This document shows positions 1-7,623 of a stretch of DNA of 64,000 bases, in pieces. The stretch covers positions 1,612,001 to 1,676,000 of the forward strand of contig CAZFPB010000001.1 in assembly GCA_964520985.1 (NCBI GenBank), in the 5' to 3' direction. The notes under the pieces are model-generated. The model saw only the letters and a program-made list of their open reading frames with translations, had not been told where the DNA came from and ran no database searches. The translations under genes were made by a program, and so were the position numbers. Numbering within the stretch: the stretch's first letter is position 1; each line of letters opens with the position of its first letter. The DNA is from CAYSGL01 sp964520985 (GTDB lineage Bacteria > Pseudomonadota > Alphaproteobacteria > Micavibrionales > Micavibrionaceae).

Positions 1-774
1 TTCTTTGCGCTTATTGGTCATATGGGTTTTGATGACGGAGTGATGGGTTTGAATGTGTTCTTCGCACGGGCAGCCCGCGCCACCTGCGCTTGGATCATCC
101 GAGCCGAAAGTCAGGGTAAGACCGCCGGTTCCGCCTAAAAGGCCTGACAGTAATCCTGTTAAACCGGGGATGCCCCCGAGCATCTTGGTCAGTTCAGGAA
201 ACGCTTTACTGATTGCATCGGCCAAAACCCCTGATGCGCCTGCCTGAATGGCAGACTGGATGCTTCCTTGTATGCCGGCTCCGCCTGTAAGGCCAATGGC
301 CGTCAAAGCCTGTGTGATGGCACTAGTTTGACCGGCGGGTGTTCCAGTTAAGCCGCTTAAGAGGCCGCCGAGACCGGACGTGGCCAGTTTTGTTAGTCCT
401 TCAGGCGTACCAAGCCCGCTGATGCCGGAAATCAGTTTGCCGATTTCGCCCTGAATATCCCCTTTAATAAGGGAATTGGCCAATTGCGTGGCGGTGCCAA
501 GCGGAATGCCGTTTACCTTGATGTTGTTCAGGATATTCTGCGCCTGACCTTGCGTGACACTTTCTAACGTCTGTTGCCCCGTGGCGACTTTCTGCAGCGT
601 ATCAAGCGCCTGCGTCCCCTGCGTACCAGTCAGGTTCGTCAGCGACCCGGCGAGTGTCTGGGACTGGTTTGTCACGTTGCTGATCGGGTTGTTTATCTGA
701 ATATTCGTTTGGGCATAAACAGGCGAAAGAGCCGTGCAGGCAATCAGCCCGAGCAGACCGATGCCGCGTGTCAT
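1..774 (-). CDS. Exported protein of unknown function, 3' end outside window
   Basis: An uninterrupted minus-strand frame runs from an ATG at 774-772 off the left edge (at least 258 residues). It starts with a Sec signal peptide (MTRGIGLLGLIACTALSPVYA, cleavage near residue 21), followed by an Asn/Gln/Thr-rich stretch and a long Gly/Leu/Ser-rich hydrophobic segment (about residues 100-215). The visible end carries a Cys-Pro-Cys motif followed by several histidines, which could bind metal or form a disulfide. It is divergent from the icmL operon and separated from it by 285 bp, so it could share regulation with, or be an accessory part of, the secretion system. I do not recognise the family; the function is open and only the exported nature is well supported. 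Confidence 0.72.
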   Translation of the reverse strand, partial: MTRGIGLLGLIACTALSPVYAQTNIQINNPISNVTNQSQTLAGSLTNLTGTQGTQALDTLQKVATGQQTLESVTQGQAQNILNNIKVNGIPLGTATQLANSLIKGDIQGEIGKLISGISGLGTPEGLTKLATSGLGGLLSGLTGTPAGQTSAITQALTAIGLTGGAGIQGSIQSAIQAGASGVLADAISKAFPELTKMLGGIPGLTGLLSGLLGGTGGLTLTFGSDDPSAGGAGCPCEEHIQTHHSVIKTHMTNKRKE

Positions 775-1059
775 AGTCGATGTTAATTTTTTATTTAACA
801 CGTTGATATTGCCCCGAAAAAAACATGCAACGCACTCACGCGCCCTGCAACGCACAATCTTACCATAGCTTGGCAGACCAGCGCACAGCCTATTTTGACC
901 TAAAAGCCCTGCACTTTGCAAAGTCTTAAAACGGACTTCTTGTTTTCGGGCGCGGCTTTGTGGTGAAATGAAAAGAAGGATGGTTTGCCGGGCTGGTATT
1001 TTTAAGACATACTGAACCGAATTTCTATTTCCAGCCATTCATGGATAAAAAGCAAGAGC
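775..1059. promoter_or_regulatory. Divergent intergenic region between the left-edge gene and icmL
   Basis: This 285-bp gap separates two divergently transcribed genes and must hold promoters for both. It is AT-rich next to the leftward gene (a run of T and A at 786-800). I cannot point to convincing -35/-10 pairs or to a ribosome binding site stronger than the AAGCAAGAG just before the icmL ATG. Confidence 0.4.
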
Positions 1060-1773
1060 ATGTCTGACCAAGAACCACTCAACCCGCGGAATCTCCGCCC
1101 CACCCCGGGCGCGCCCAAGAAAAAGGCGCAAGTGAAACCGGATTTTACCAATACCGGCGCACTGGGTCAGGTCGTCTTACGCAACGAATATTACCGCGAC
1201 GGGTATCGCAAGGCGCTGCGCATTGCCGTAGTGCAGTGTTTCATCATTCTGGGCCTGATCGGCGCCATGTTCTTCGTCATTCACGTGCACCAACCGGAAA
1301 ACCGGTTCTTTGCCACGACGGAAGATGGTCGCGTTATCCCAATGGTAGCGCTGAGTCAGCCAAACCTAAGCAATCCCGCACTGTTATCGTGGGTTGCGCA
1401 GGCATCGACCGAAGTTATGACATTCGGTTTCAATGATTACCGCCGCCGTCTGCAAGAAGCCTCGCGTAACTTTACGGACCGCGGGTGGGAAAGCTTCACC
1501 GCCGCCCTGCAAAGCGCCCGGATCATTGAATCGATCGAGGCCAATTCGCAGGTGATTTCCGCAGCCCCGCGCGGCGCGCCAGTCATCCAGCAAGAAGGCA
1601 TCGTGAATGGCCAGTACCAGTGGATCGTACAGATTCCAATGGTTCTCACGTACCAGTCCGGCTCGCGTACGCGCTCGGATAACTGGATGGTGACTCTGGT
1701 TGTGGTTCGCGTACCGCGCCTTGAAAGCCCGAACGGCGTTGGCATCGCGCAGTGGATCGCCGTATCGGGTTGA
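1060..1773 (+). CDS. icmL: Dot/Icm type IVB secretion protein IcmL (DotI)
   Basis: Inner-membrane subunit of the type IVB secretion apparatus. The protein (237 residues) has a basic Pro-rich cytosolic tail, the conserved segment LRNEYYRDGYRKALR, one membrane helix at about residues 53-75, and a periplasmic domain with family-typical strings: RFFATTEDGRVIPM, LSQPNLSNPALLSW, GWESF, GVGIAQWIA. Legionella DotI is about 212 residues with the same architecture, so this is full length. In Legionella DotI works with DotJ and VirB8-like scaffolding in the inner membrane. It is the first gene of a rightward operon continuing into icmK, icmE and icmG. The ATG at 1060 follows a modest AAGCAAGAG. Identification is strong from sequence and from gene order. 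Confidence 0.93.
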   Translation: MSDQEPLNPRNLRPTPGAPKKKAQVKPDFTNTGALGQVVLRNEYYRDGYRKALRIAVVQCFIILGLIGAMFFVIHVHQPENRFFATTEDGRVIPMVALSQPNLSNPALLSWVAQASTEVMTFGFNDYRRRLQEASRNFTDRGWESFTAALQSARIIESIEANSQVISAAPRGAPVIQQEGIVNGQYQWIVQIPMVLTYQSGSRTRSDNWMVTLVVVRVPRLESPNGVGIAQWIAVSG

Positions 1774-1898
1774 TCCTAGAGATTGGTGTCTTTATTCGCC
1801 GTGACAGAGGGGGGGTAACCCGTTATTCTGATGCGGCATTCGGGCGGCGGCCCGATTCGTTTTTGCAAGGGGCGGCGCGTTTTAGTACATTGGCGGAC

Positions 1899-3155
1899 AT
1901 GATCAACAGCTTCGGGTATACACATCACTGGAAATTGGCGCTGGCGCTGGGTTTGCTGACCTCTGGCGCCGCCGTGCCTGCGTTCGCGCAGCAAAGCCCC
2001 CTGCCTGTTCCGGGCCTTGAAGAGCAGATGACGGCGCAGCAGCCCGCCCCAGCCGCGCCCGAACCATCCCAAGCACAATTAGGCATACAGACTGAAAGCC
2101 AGACTGCTTTGCCGGCGGATACAACCGGAACGGCGACTGCCGGTTCGCAGCAGCCTGTCGCCACTGGTACCAATGCTGCGCTGGATGAAATGCGCGCAAG
2201 GGCGCAAGGGCGTGCGCCCGGCGCTCCTGGCGATGCGTTGCCCGCCGTCAATAACATCCGGGTTCAGACACAAGGCATGGATTATACGGCTACTGACACG
2301 GTCAACATGGAAATGAGAGATATTCCGCTCGATACCAGTAGCGATGAATATAAACAAGGTATTCGCGAAGAAGCGTTCGGTTCTGTCGCCAACGGCATGT
2401 TCCCGCTGACAACCGATGAAATCCGTGAAATTCTGCGCCGCTACGATGAAACGCGCCGGGCTGTTGAAACGCCACATTACGATTTGCCAAAGCCTGAAAT
2501 CAAGGTGGAAACCATTTCGCTTGATCCGGGGGTGACGCCGCCGACCATCAATACTGCCGTCGGCCATGTCACGACATTAACTGTACTGGATGTAACGGGT
2601 GCGCCGTGGCCGATTCAGGATGTTACCTGGGCGGGTGATTTTGAAGTGGTGGAGCCTGAAGAAGGCGGCCATATCGTGCGCATCACGCCGATGGCCAACT
2701 TTGCGTATGGTAACGTGTCCATGCGCCTGCTGACCTTGAAAACCCCGATTACCTTTACGCTGCGCACGGGCCGTGACTCTGTTCAATATCGCTTCGATGC
2801 GCGCATACCCGAATATGGTCCGATGGCGGAAGCCCAAATCATCGAGGGCGGCGGTAAGGGGACAGTCGCAGGGGATAAAGTGCTGACTCAAATTCTGGAT
2901 GGTATCGTCCCCGAAGGCGCTGAGCGTCTGGCGGTTGGCGGTGTTGACGGGCGCACGACCGCGCTGCTGGTCAGCGGCACCACTTATCTGCGTACACCGC
3001 TGACATTGCTGTCGCCCGCATGGGATAGTTCGGTGAAATCCGCTGACGGCATGAATGTCTATGCCATGGAAGAAACACCTGTCGTATTATTGTCGGATGC
3101 GGGATCGTTCCGCCGCGCGACGCTGAGACCAAGAGAAGGACTGTTCGATGAGTGA
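1899..3155 (+). CDS. icmK: Dot/Icm type IVB secretion protein IcmK (DotH)
   Basis: Component of the outer-membrane core complex of the Dot/Icm system, together with DotC, DotD and DotG. The frame is open upstream into icmL, but the ATG at 1899 gives a proper Sec signal peptide (about 30 residues ending ALA-type PAFA|QQSPLP), so I place the start there; this yields 418 residues against about 360 in Legionella, the excess being a Gln/Ala/Pro-rich linker after the signal peptide. The C-terminal two thirds carry the DotH fold signatures, e.g. the segment around DVTGAPWPIQDVTW and the repeated Gly-rich beta strands to the end. It overlaps icmE by 8 bp (ATGAGTGA), showing translational coupling. 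Confidence 0.9.
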   Translation: MINSFGYTHHWKLALALGLLTSGAAVPAFAQQSPLPVPGLEEQMTAQQPAPAAPEPSQAQLGIQTESQTALPADTTGTATAGSQQPVATGTNAALDEMRARAQGRAPGAPGDALPAVNNIRVQTQGMDYTATDTVNMEMRDIPLDTSSDEYKQGIREEAFGSVANGMFPLTTDEIREILRRYDETRRAVETPHYDLPKPEIKVETISLDPGVTPPTINTAVGHVTTLTVLDVTGAPWPIQDVTWAGDFEVVEPEEGGHIVRITPMANFAYGNVSMRLLTLKTPITFTLRTGRDSVQYRFDARIPEYGPMAEAQIIEGGGKGTVAGDKVLTQILDGIVPEGAERLAVGGVDGRTTALLVSGTTYLRTPLTLLSPAWDSSVKSADGMNVYAMEETPVVLLSDAGSFRRATLRPREGLFDE

Positions 3156-4671
3156 CCAGGACGACACCAACATCGACAATGATCTGGATGAATTCGACGA
3201 TGGCGGGTTTGAGGACTTCGGCAAAAAAGGCACGCTGGGTGATCTCTGGCGCAATAATCCGTTTGTAAAAATCGGGATTATTCTTGCTGCATTTGTATTT
3301 GTCGTTGCTGGTATTATCCTGTTTGGCGGTAAATCCGAGCCGCCGACTCCTTCGCGCGTATCCTCCACTGCGGATGTCAATGAAACGCCGGGTTCAGAAG
3401 AAGTGACACCGGCCTATCAAGATGCCATTGAAGAAACCAACCAGATCCGCACGGAAGAGTCTCTTCGCGCTGATACCAGCGTTGTGCCCATGCCTGTTGC
3501 ACCGTCACGCGGCTCGATAGAACAAACGCTTGATTCAGAAGAAGTCGAAGACCCGCTCGATCGCTGGCGCCGCATGCAAGAAGAGCGCGTAGCGCAGCAA
3601 CAGTTGGTTGCCCCGGAGCCAGTCGAAATGCAGGCACCCGTCGATAACCGTACACCAGCCGTGCAGGCCTTGACGCAATCAATGGCAACACAGATGGAAT
3701 CTGTTTTATCGGTTCAGGCTATTAAGCCTCTGGCGACGAAAAACATCACCAATCTCACTTTCCTCGAAGCGATGGAAGCCAAGCGTTTGCAAAAACGTCA
3801 AGTTGAAGCACAGCTTCAAGCGCAACAAAGCGCATTGGAAAGAACCGCAACTGATATTGCTGAAATCATGGTGCCTGCAGGCACGATTGAATATGCGCAA
3901 CTGATTACGGAAGCCAATACGGATGCGCCGGGCCCTGTTCTGGCCCAGATTCAATCCGGACCGCTTAAGGGCGCGCGCGTTCTGGGCAGTTTTGCCAACA
4001 CGGATGAGTTTTTGACGCTCAACTTCAACATGGTTGTCATTGATGGCGTTAATCAGCAGACAAGCGCTGTGGCGCTCGATCCCGGCACAACGCTGCCAGG
4101 AATGGTAACGGATATTGATCGCCGCTATTTCAAACGTATCATCCTGCCTACGGCTGCTTCGTTTATCGAGGGCTTGGCCGACGCGATTGCCAATTCCGAC
4201 ACGACGACAGTTACCATCATCGGCGATTCCGCTTCGCAAACAACGACCACGGGCAGCCGCGATCGTGATCAGTCGGTCGCTTCCGGTGTTCAAGAAGCCG
4301 GTCAGACAATCTCGGATGTTATCCAGGAAGAAGCGGACCGCACCCGTCCTATGTTGAAAATCCGGGCTGGCACGCCAATTGGTGTTCTGTTCCTGACACC
4401 GGTTCTGGATTCGCCCTTGCCAACCCAATCCGGCGTTCTGCCTTTTGCACAAAACGCATTTTTCCCGCAACAGCAACAGCAATTGATGTTCGCACCCATG
4501 GCGCAGCAACAGGGGGTTTCTTATTACCCGCAGGCACAACAGATGGGTACAGGCGTACAGCCCTTTAATCCTTACACCGGCATCCTGCCAACCCAGACAG
4601 GAACCGCCCCCTTAAATACAGGTCTTTTTAATCCGATAGGACAGACAAATGCAGGATCAGGAGTCCAATAA
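3148..4671 (+). CDS. icmE: Dot/Icm type IVB secretion protein IcmE (DotG), compact form
   Basis: VirB10/TrbI-like subunit spanning both membranes and forming the central channel of the Dot/Icm core. The 507-residue protein has an acidic cytosolic head, a membrane helix at about 39-59 (after NNPFVK), a long charged periplasmic linker, then the conserved C-terminal domain starting near EIMVPAGTIEYAQLITEANT and including GPVLAQIQSGPLKGARVLGSF and RPMLKIRAGTPIGVLFLTPV. Legionella DotG is about 1048 residues because of a long array of short repeats; that array is absent here, replaced by an ordinary linker. The tail past the core is Gln/Pro/Asn-rich. Overlaps icmK by 8 bp and icmG by 23 bp. Confidence 0.92.
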   Translation: MSDQDDTNIDNDLDEFDDGGFEDFGKKGTLGDLWRNNPFVKIGIILAAFVFVVAGIILFGGKSEPPTPSRVSSTADVNETPGSEEVTPAYQDAIEETNQIRTEESLRADTSVVPMPVAPSRGSIEQTLDSEEVEDPLDRWRRMQEERVAQQQLVAPEPVEMQAPVDNRTPAVQALTQSMATQMESVLSVQAIKPLATKNITNLTFLEAMEAKRLQKRQVEAQLQAQQSALERTATDIAEIMVPAGTIEYAQLITEANTDAPGPVLAQIQSGPLKGARVLGSFANTDEFLTLNFNMVVIDGVNQQTSAVALDPGTTLPGMVTDIDRRYFKRIILPTAASFIEGLADAIANSDTTTVTIIGDSASQTTTTGSRDRDQSVASGVQEAGQTISDVIQEEADRTRPMLKIRAGTPIGVLFLTPVLDSPLPTQSGVLPFAQNAFFPQQQQQLMFAPMAQQQGVSYYPQAQQMGTGVQPFNPYTGILPTQTGTAPLNTGLFNPIGQTNAGSGVQ

Positions 4672-6121
4672 ACCCGGCGACGATGAATTCTTCGAAGACG
4701 AATTCGGAGAGTTTGAAACGTTTGATGAAAACGGGCAGGAGGAATCATTTTCTGCGTATGACGCAGCGGAAGAGCATGCGGGCGACCCCGCTACTGATGA
4801 TCTGGACGATCCTTTTTCCACGGAAGAATGGGATGACGGATACACCGATGAAACGGCCACCGAAACGACGGGCGGAAAGTCTCGCGGCGGCGGCGGGCTG
4901 AAAAATCTCAGCTTTAACACGATGGTCATTGGTGCGGCCGTTGTTGTTGGTCTTGGCGTGCTGGGTTATCAAGTTTTGACAACACCTGCGCCCAGCAGCG
5001 GTGTCAGCCGTTTTCAATCCGCGCTTGATTTCACAGGATCACAAGATGGCGTTGTTCTGGGCGAACAGGCAACCGATGATCAGCCCGCTCCTGTGGCAGA
5101 GCAGACACCACCAGCTACGACAGAAGACGCCGGATTTTTAAATAATCCCGGCGTTCTTGACGGGCTGGCGCAGGAATCGGCTGATGCCGGTGCGCCGCCC
5201 ATGCCATCACCCATTTCCAATGACATGGATAATCAAGGGGTGACACAAGAAGCGAACGCGCATGGCGATGTCCTGACCCCTCTGCCTGATAAGCCGGAGA
5301 TATCCTTCGATGAATCTCAAGCTGTCCCGCGCAGCCCTCAGGATCCTGTAACGGAAGGCGTTGATGCTGTTGCGGGTACAGAGACAGAGACAGAGACAGA
5401 TAATGCGCCGCCAACGTCATCGGCTATGGATGTTATCCGTCAGGCGCAAGATCAGCGTCAGCAAAAAGAAAATGCGCCGCCGGCAGAAGAAGCGCCTTCT
5501 CCCGTCACGCCTGATCCGGAGACTGTGGTTGCAGAAGAGCCTGCGCCCGAGTCTGAGCCTGAAATTACACCCGATCCGGAAGAAATCACCCCGCCGGAGG
5601 TTGTAAAGAATACGGCCCCTGAAGAACCGGCCCCGGTTGTTGCTCCGGTCGCAGATTCTGCGCAGACCGATATCGTTGTAAAAAAACTGGAAGAACTATC
5701 CGATCGCCTCAGTGTGATGGAACAGCAGATTGTTCAGATCCGCGAAAGCGGTCAGGCGGATCTGCAAGGTGTTGAGAAGGAAATCGCCGCGCTGAAAAAC
5801 GGTCTGGGCGATGTCGCTTCACCGGCTAAACCAGCCGCCGAGAAAATAGTTGTGAAAAAAGCGCCGGTGAAACAGGCTGAGCCTAAAGCAACCGAAAAGC
5901 CTAAGCCAAAAAAACAGGCAACCGCAGCGGCATCGTCCAGCGCCAAGTGGGAGCTGCGCGCGGCGCAGCCAGGACGCGCATGGGTTTCACGTCAGGGTGA
6001 GCGGGAAATGCAAAGTATATCGCCAGGCGACACGTTAAGCGGGATCGGCCAGGTTGTACGGATCGATTATGCTGGCGGCCGTTGGGTCGTCGTGGGAACA
6101 CAAGGAGAAATCAGACAATAA
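4649..6121 (+). CDS. icmG: Dot/Icm type IVB secretion protein IcmG (DotF)
   Basis: Inner-membrane protein associated with the Dot/Icm core and thought to influence substrate engagement. The 490-residue product is much longer than Legionella DotF (about 270). Order of parts: strongly acidic cytosolic region (1-75), Gly-rich hinge, membrane helix at about 90-110, a roughly 220-residue Pro/Glu/Asp-rich linker, a predicted coiled coil (about 335-380, DRLSVMEQQIVQIRE), a Lys/Pro/Ala linker and a small C-terminal beta domain (KWELRAAQPGRAWVSRQGE ... GIGQVVRIDYAGGRWVV). That last domain matches the DotF C-terminus (pattern PGRAW ... G.G.V..ID...G.V). The start lies inside icmE (23-bp overlap). The membrane topology, position in the cluster and C-terminal motif together make the assignment good despite the low-complexity middle. 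Confidence 0.87.
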   Translation: MQDQESNKPGDDEFFEDEFGEFETFDENGQEESFSAYDAAEEHAGDPATDDLDDPFSTEEWDDGYTDETATETTGGKSRGGGGLKNLSFNTMVIGAAVVVGLGVLGYQVLTTPAPSSGVSRFQSALDFTGSQDGVVLGEQATDDQPAPVAEQTPPATTEDAGFLNNPGVLDGLAQESADAGAPPMPSPISNDMDNQGVTQEANAHGDVLTPLPDKPEISFDESQAVPRSPQDPVTEGVDAVAGTETETETDNAPPTSSAMDVIRQAQDQRQQKENAPPAEEAPSPVTPDPETVVAEEPAPESEPEITPDPEEITPPEVVKNTAPEEPAPVVAPVADSAQTDIVVKKLEELSDRLSVMEQQIVQIRESGQADLQGVEKEIAALKNGLGDVASPAKPAAEKIVVKKAPVKQAEPKATEKPKPKKQATAAASSSAKWELRAAQPGRAWVSRQGEREMQSISPGDTLSGIGQVVRIDYAGGRWVVVGTQGEIRQ

Positions 6122-6266
6122 AGACGGTCTTATTTGTGACACAATTCCGACTAAATACAGATGTATTAAAAAATACCATTATATATCAATAACCTACATG
6201 ATGTATTTTTCAGAACCAGACACAAATTTGCCTTAATTGATCGAAATATGGTCTAATAATCTTATA

Positions 6267-6308
6267 GCCGGATGTTGTGAAGAACGAAGAGTGAAACACA
6301 TATCCGGC
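6267..6308 (+). other. Long stem-loop in the icmG-icmD gap
   Basis: GCCGGATGTTGTG at 6267-6279 pairs with CACATATCCGGC at 6297-6308 (12 base pairs with one bulge, loop about 17 nt). No T-run follows, so it is not a classical terminator. It could be an RNA processing or stability element or a leader structure upstream of icmD. Confidence 0.45.
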
Positions 6309-6335
6309 CAGAGTGGATGAAATTCGCAATTGGTT

Positions 6336-6362
6336 CTACATTTCAGTATACTGAGAGTGTAG
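6336..6362. promoter_or_regulatory. Operator-like dyad upstream of icmD
   Basis: A perfect 12-bp palindrome TCAGTATACTGA (6343-6354) is flanked by a second inverted pair, CTACA (6336-6340) and TGTAG (6358-6362). Two nested symmetries 74-100 bp before the icmD start suggest a dimeric regulator site. The regulator is unknown. Confidence 0.45.
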
Positions 6363-6435
6363 ATCGCACGGCGACAAGGAACAACCACTCAGGGAATGAC
6401 AAATTTTTTGGGTAAGTATTAAACAGGAGAAAACC

Positions 6436-6846
6436 ATGATGAACATTCTAAAAACAAAAAGCCTTCAGGTCAGCGCTGCTGTCTTTGTCGGATTAGTGGG
6501 CGGCGTTGAAAACGCCAACGCAAGCGGCGGAAACGACTTTAGCTCGATTTCCAACAACATCAGCGAATCGATTGCCGGTCTGCCGGGACTGTTGACGGGC
6601 GTATCCTACATGATGGGCATTCTGCTCGGCGTGCTGGGTATCCTGAAAATCAAGGATCACGTTGAAAACCCAGGCAATGCCAAACTGCAGGACGGCGCTA
6701 TTCGTCTTGCAGCGGGCGGTGGTCTCTTTGCTCTGCCAATCGTATATGAAGCGATGCAGAACACGATTGGTCAAGGTACCAGTGCAGACTTCCGCGCTCT
6801 GGATGGTGTAACGGCCTGGTCGGGCACTACGGGCACCACGCCGTAA
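6436..6846 (+). CDS. icmD: Dot/Icm type IVB secretion protein IcmD (DotP)
   Basis: Small membrane subunit of the Dot/Icm complex. The 136-residue length equals the Legionella protein (132). It has an N-terminal signal-like segment ending near NANA|SGG and two membrane helices (about residues 50-72 and 88-108) separated by a polar loop KIKDHVENPGNAKLQDG, the family hallmark (an MKFKAHKDNP-type loop in Legionella). Two adjacent ATGs (6436, 6439) follow AGGAGA; the second has the better spacing. icmJ begins 2 bp after its stop. It is paralogous to the first half of the protein at 12923-13915, which has the same loop (MKMKDHVESPGN). Confidence 0.87.
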   Translation: MMNILKTKSLQVSAAVFVGLVGGVENANASGGNDFSSISNNISESIAGLPGLLTGVSYMMGILLGVLGILKIKDHVENPGNAKLQDGAIRLAAGGGLFALPIVYEAMQNTIGQGTSADFRALDGVTAWSGTTGTTP

Positions 6847-6848
6847 TC

Positions 6849-7532
6849 GTGACCTTAGATATTACATTAGGCATTGCCCGCAACCCGGGCAATGCCACTT
6901 CTTATTCAGCCACAGGCGGGATTGATCCCGAGCTGCGGCTGAAAGTGTTCGAGCGCGATAATCATACCTGCGCTTTTTGCGGTTTTAAGGCGCAAAAATA
7001 TCAAGATATTCATTTCATCGACAGCAATCCCGCCAATACTCGCCTCGACAACATGCAGACGGCGTGTATGTATTGCATGCAGTGTTTCGATCTGGAAAAG
7101 ACTGCCGTGATGAAATCAGGCGTTCTCGTCTGGTTGCCTGAAATTTCCCAAGCGGATTTAAGCCATGTTGCGCGCGCTATTTACGTGGCGCGTATTTCAC
7201 AGGGGTCTATGGCGGAATGCGCCCGCGCGGCGCTCGACACGCTCATGGGCCGCCGCACGGAAGCATTAAACCGTGTCGGTACTGACGATCCTTACATTCT
7301 GGCGACGGTCATGCGTGATTTTCTGGGGCCGCGTCAATACGCTGCCCGTCCGCAAAAGTTAAATGGCTTGCGTCTTTTCCCCTTGGATCGCCGCATCGTC
7401 AAAGAAGGGGAGTTGGAATTCAACCAGTTCCCGCAAATTCTTGCTTACTGGCGCTCTAAGGACGGGCCGTTCGGCGGCAAGGCACCGGCGATGTGGAAAA
7501 CGCTCTATAACAATGCATTAAAAGCGGCCTGA
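6849..7532 (+). CDS. icmJ: Dot/Icm type IVB secretion protein IcmJ (DotN)
   Basis: DotN is part of the type IV coupling complex with DotL, DotM, IcmS and IcmW. It has an HNH-like zinc fold that serves structure rather than cleavage. Here 227 residues carry C41-x2-C44 and C73-x2-C76 (with C79) as the zinc ligands, with the strings HTCAFCGF, HFIDSNPANTRLDNM and TACMYCMQCF typical of the family. Translation starts at GTG 6849, 2 bp after icmD. Direct placement between icmD and icmB is exactly that of Legionella, which decides between DotN and a generic HNH endonuclease. Confidence 0.88.
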   Translation: MTLDITLGIARNPGNATSYSATGGIDPELRLKVFERDNHTCAFCGFKAQKYQDIHFIDSNPANTRLDNMQTACMYCMQCFDLEKTAVMKSGVLVWLPEISQADLSHVARAIYVARISQGSMAECARAALDTLMGRRTEALNRVGTDDPYILATVMRDFLGPRQYAARPQKLNGLRLFPLDRRIVKEGELEFNQFPQILAYWRSKDGPFGGKAPAMWKTLYNNALKAA

Positions 7533-7567
7533 TCTCTTATTAGCTGCAATTTTTCCTTAGCCAGCCC

Positions 7568-7585
7568 GAGTATTGTATAATACTC
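7568..7585 (+). promoter_or_regulatory. Palindrome overlapping a TATAAT box before icmB
   Basis: GAGTATT (7568-7574) and AATACTC (7579-7585) form a perfect inverted repeat around GTAT; the sequence TATAAT at 7576-7581 lies inside it. The upstream hexamer at the right spacing (near 7553) is a poor -35. The layout is that of a promoter whose -10 element is covered by an operator, 39 bp before the icmB start. Confidence 0.42.
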
Positions 7586-7623
7586 TATTGGGGCAACTAT
7601 ACGATTGATTCAAATAGATTTTC

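Larger units (their letters stand above)
6122..6435. promoter_or_regulatory. AT-rich regulatory island inside the Dot/Icm cluster
   Basis: This 314-bp non-coding gap splits the otherwise tightly packed operon and is clearly more AT-rich than its flanks. It contains a long hairpin (6267-6308) and a 27-bp interrupted dyad (6336-6362), both described separately. It occupies the place where icmC lies in Legionella. No protein-like frame is seen. The simplest reading is an internal promoter with operator for icmD onward. Confidence 0.5.

Noticed and set aside
6849..7532. Reading the HNH-like gene as a homing endonuclease or restriction enzyme
   Set aside because: It lies exactly where icmJ is expected, starts 2 bp after icmD, and DotN is known to have an HNH-like zinc fold without nuclease activity.
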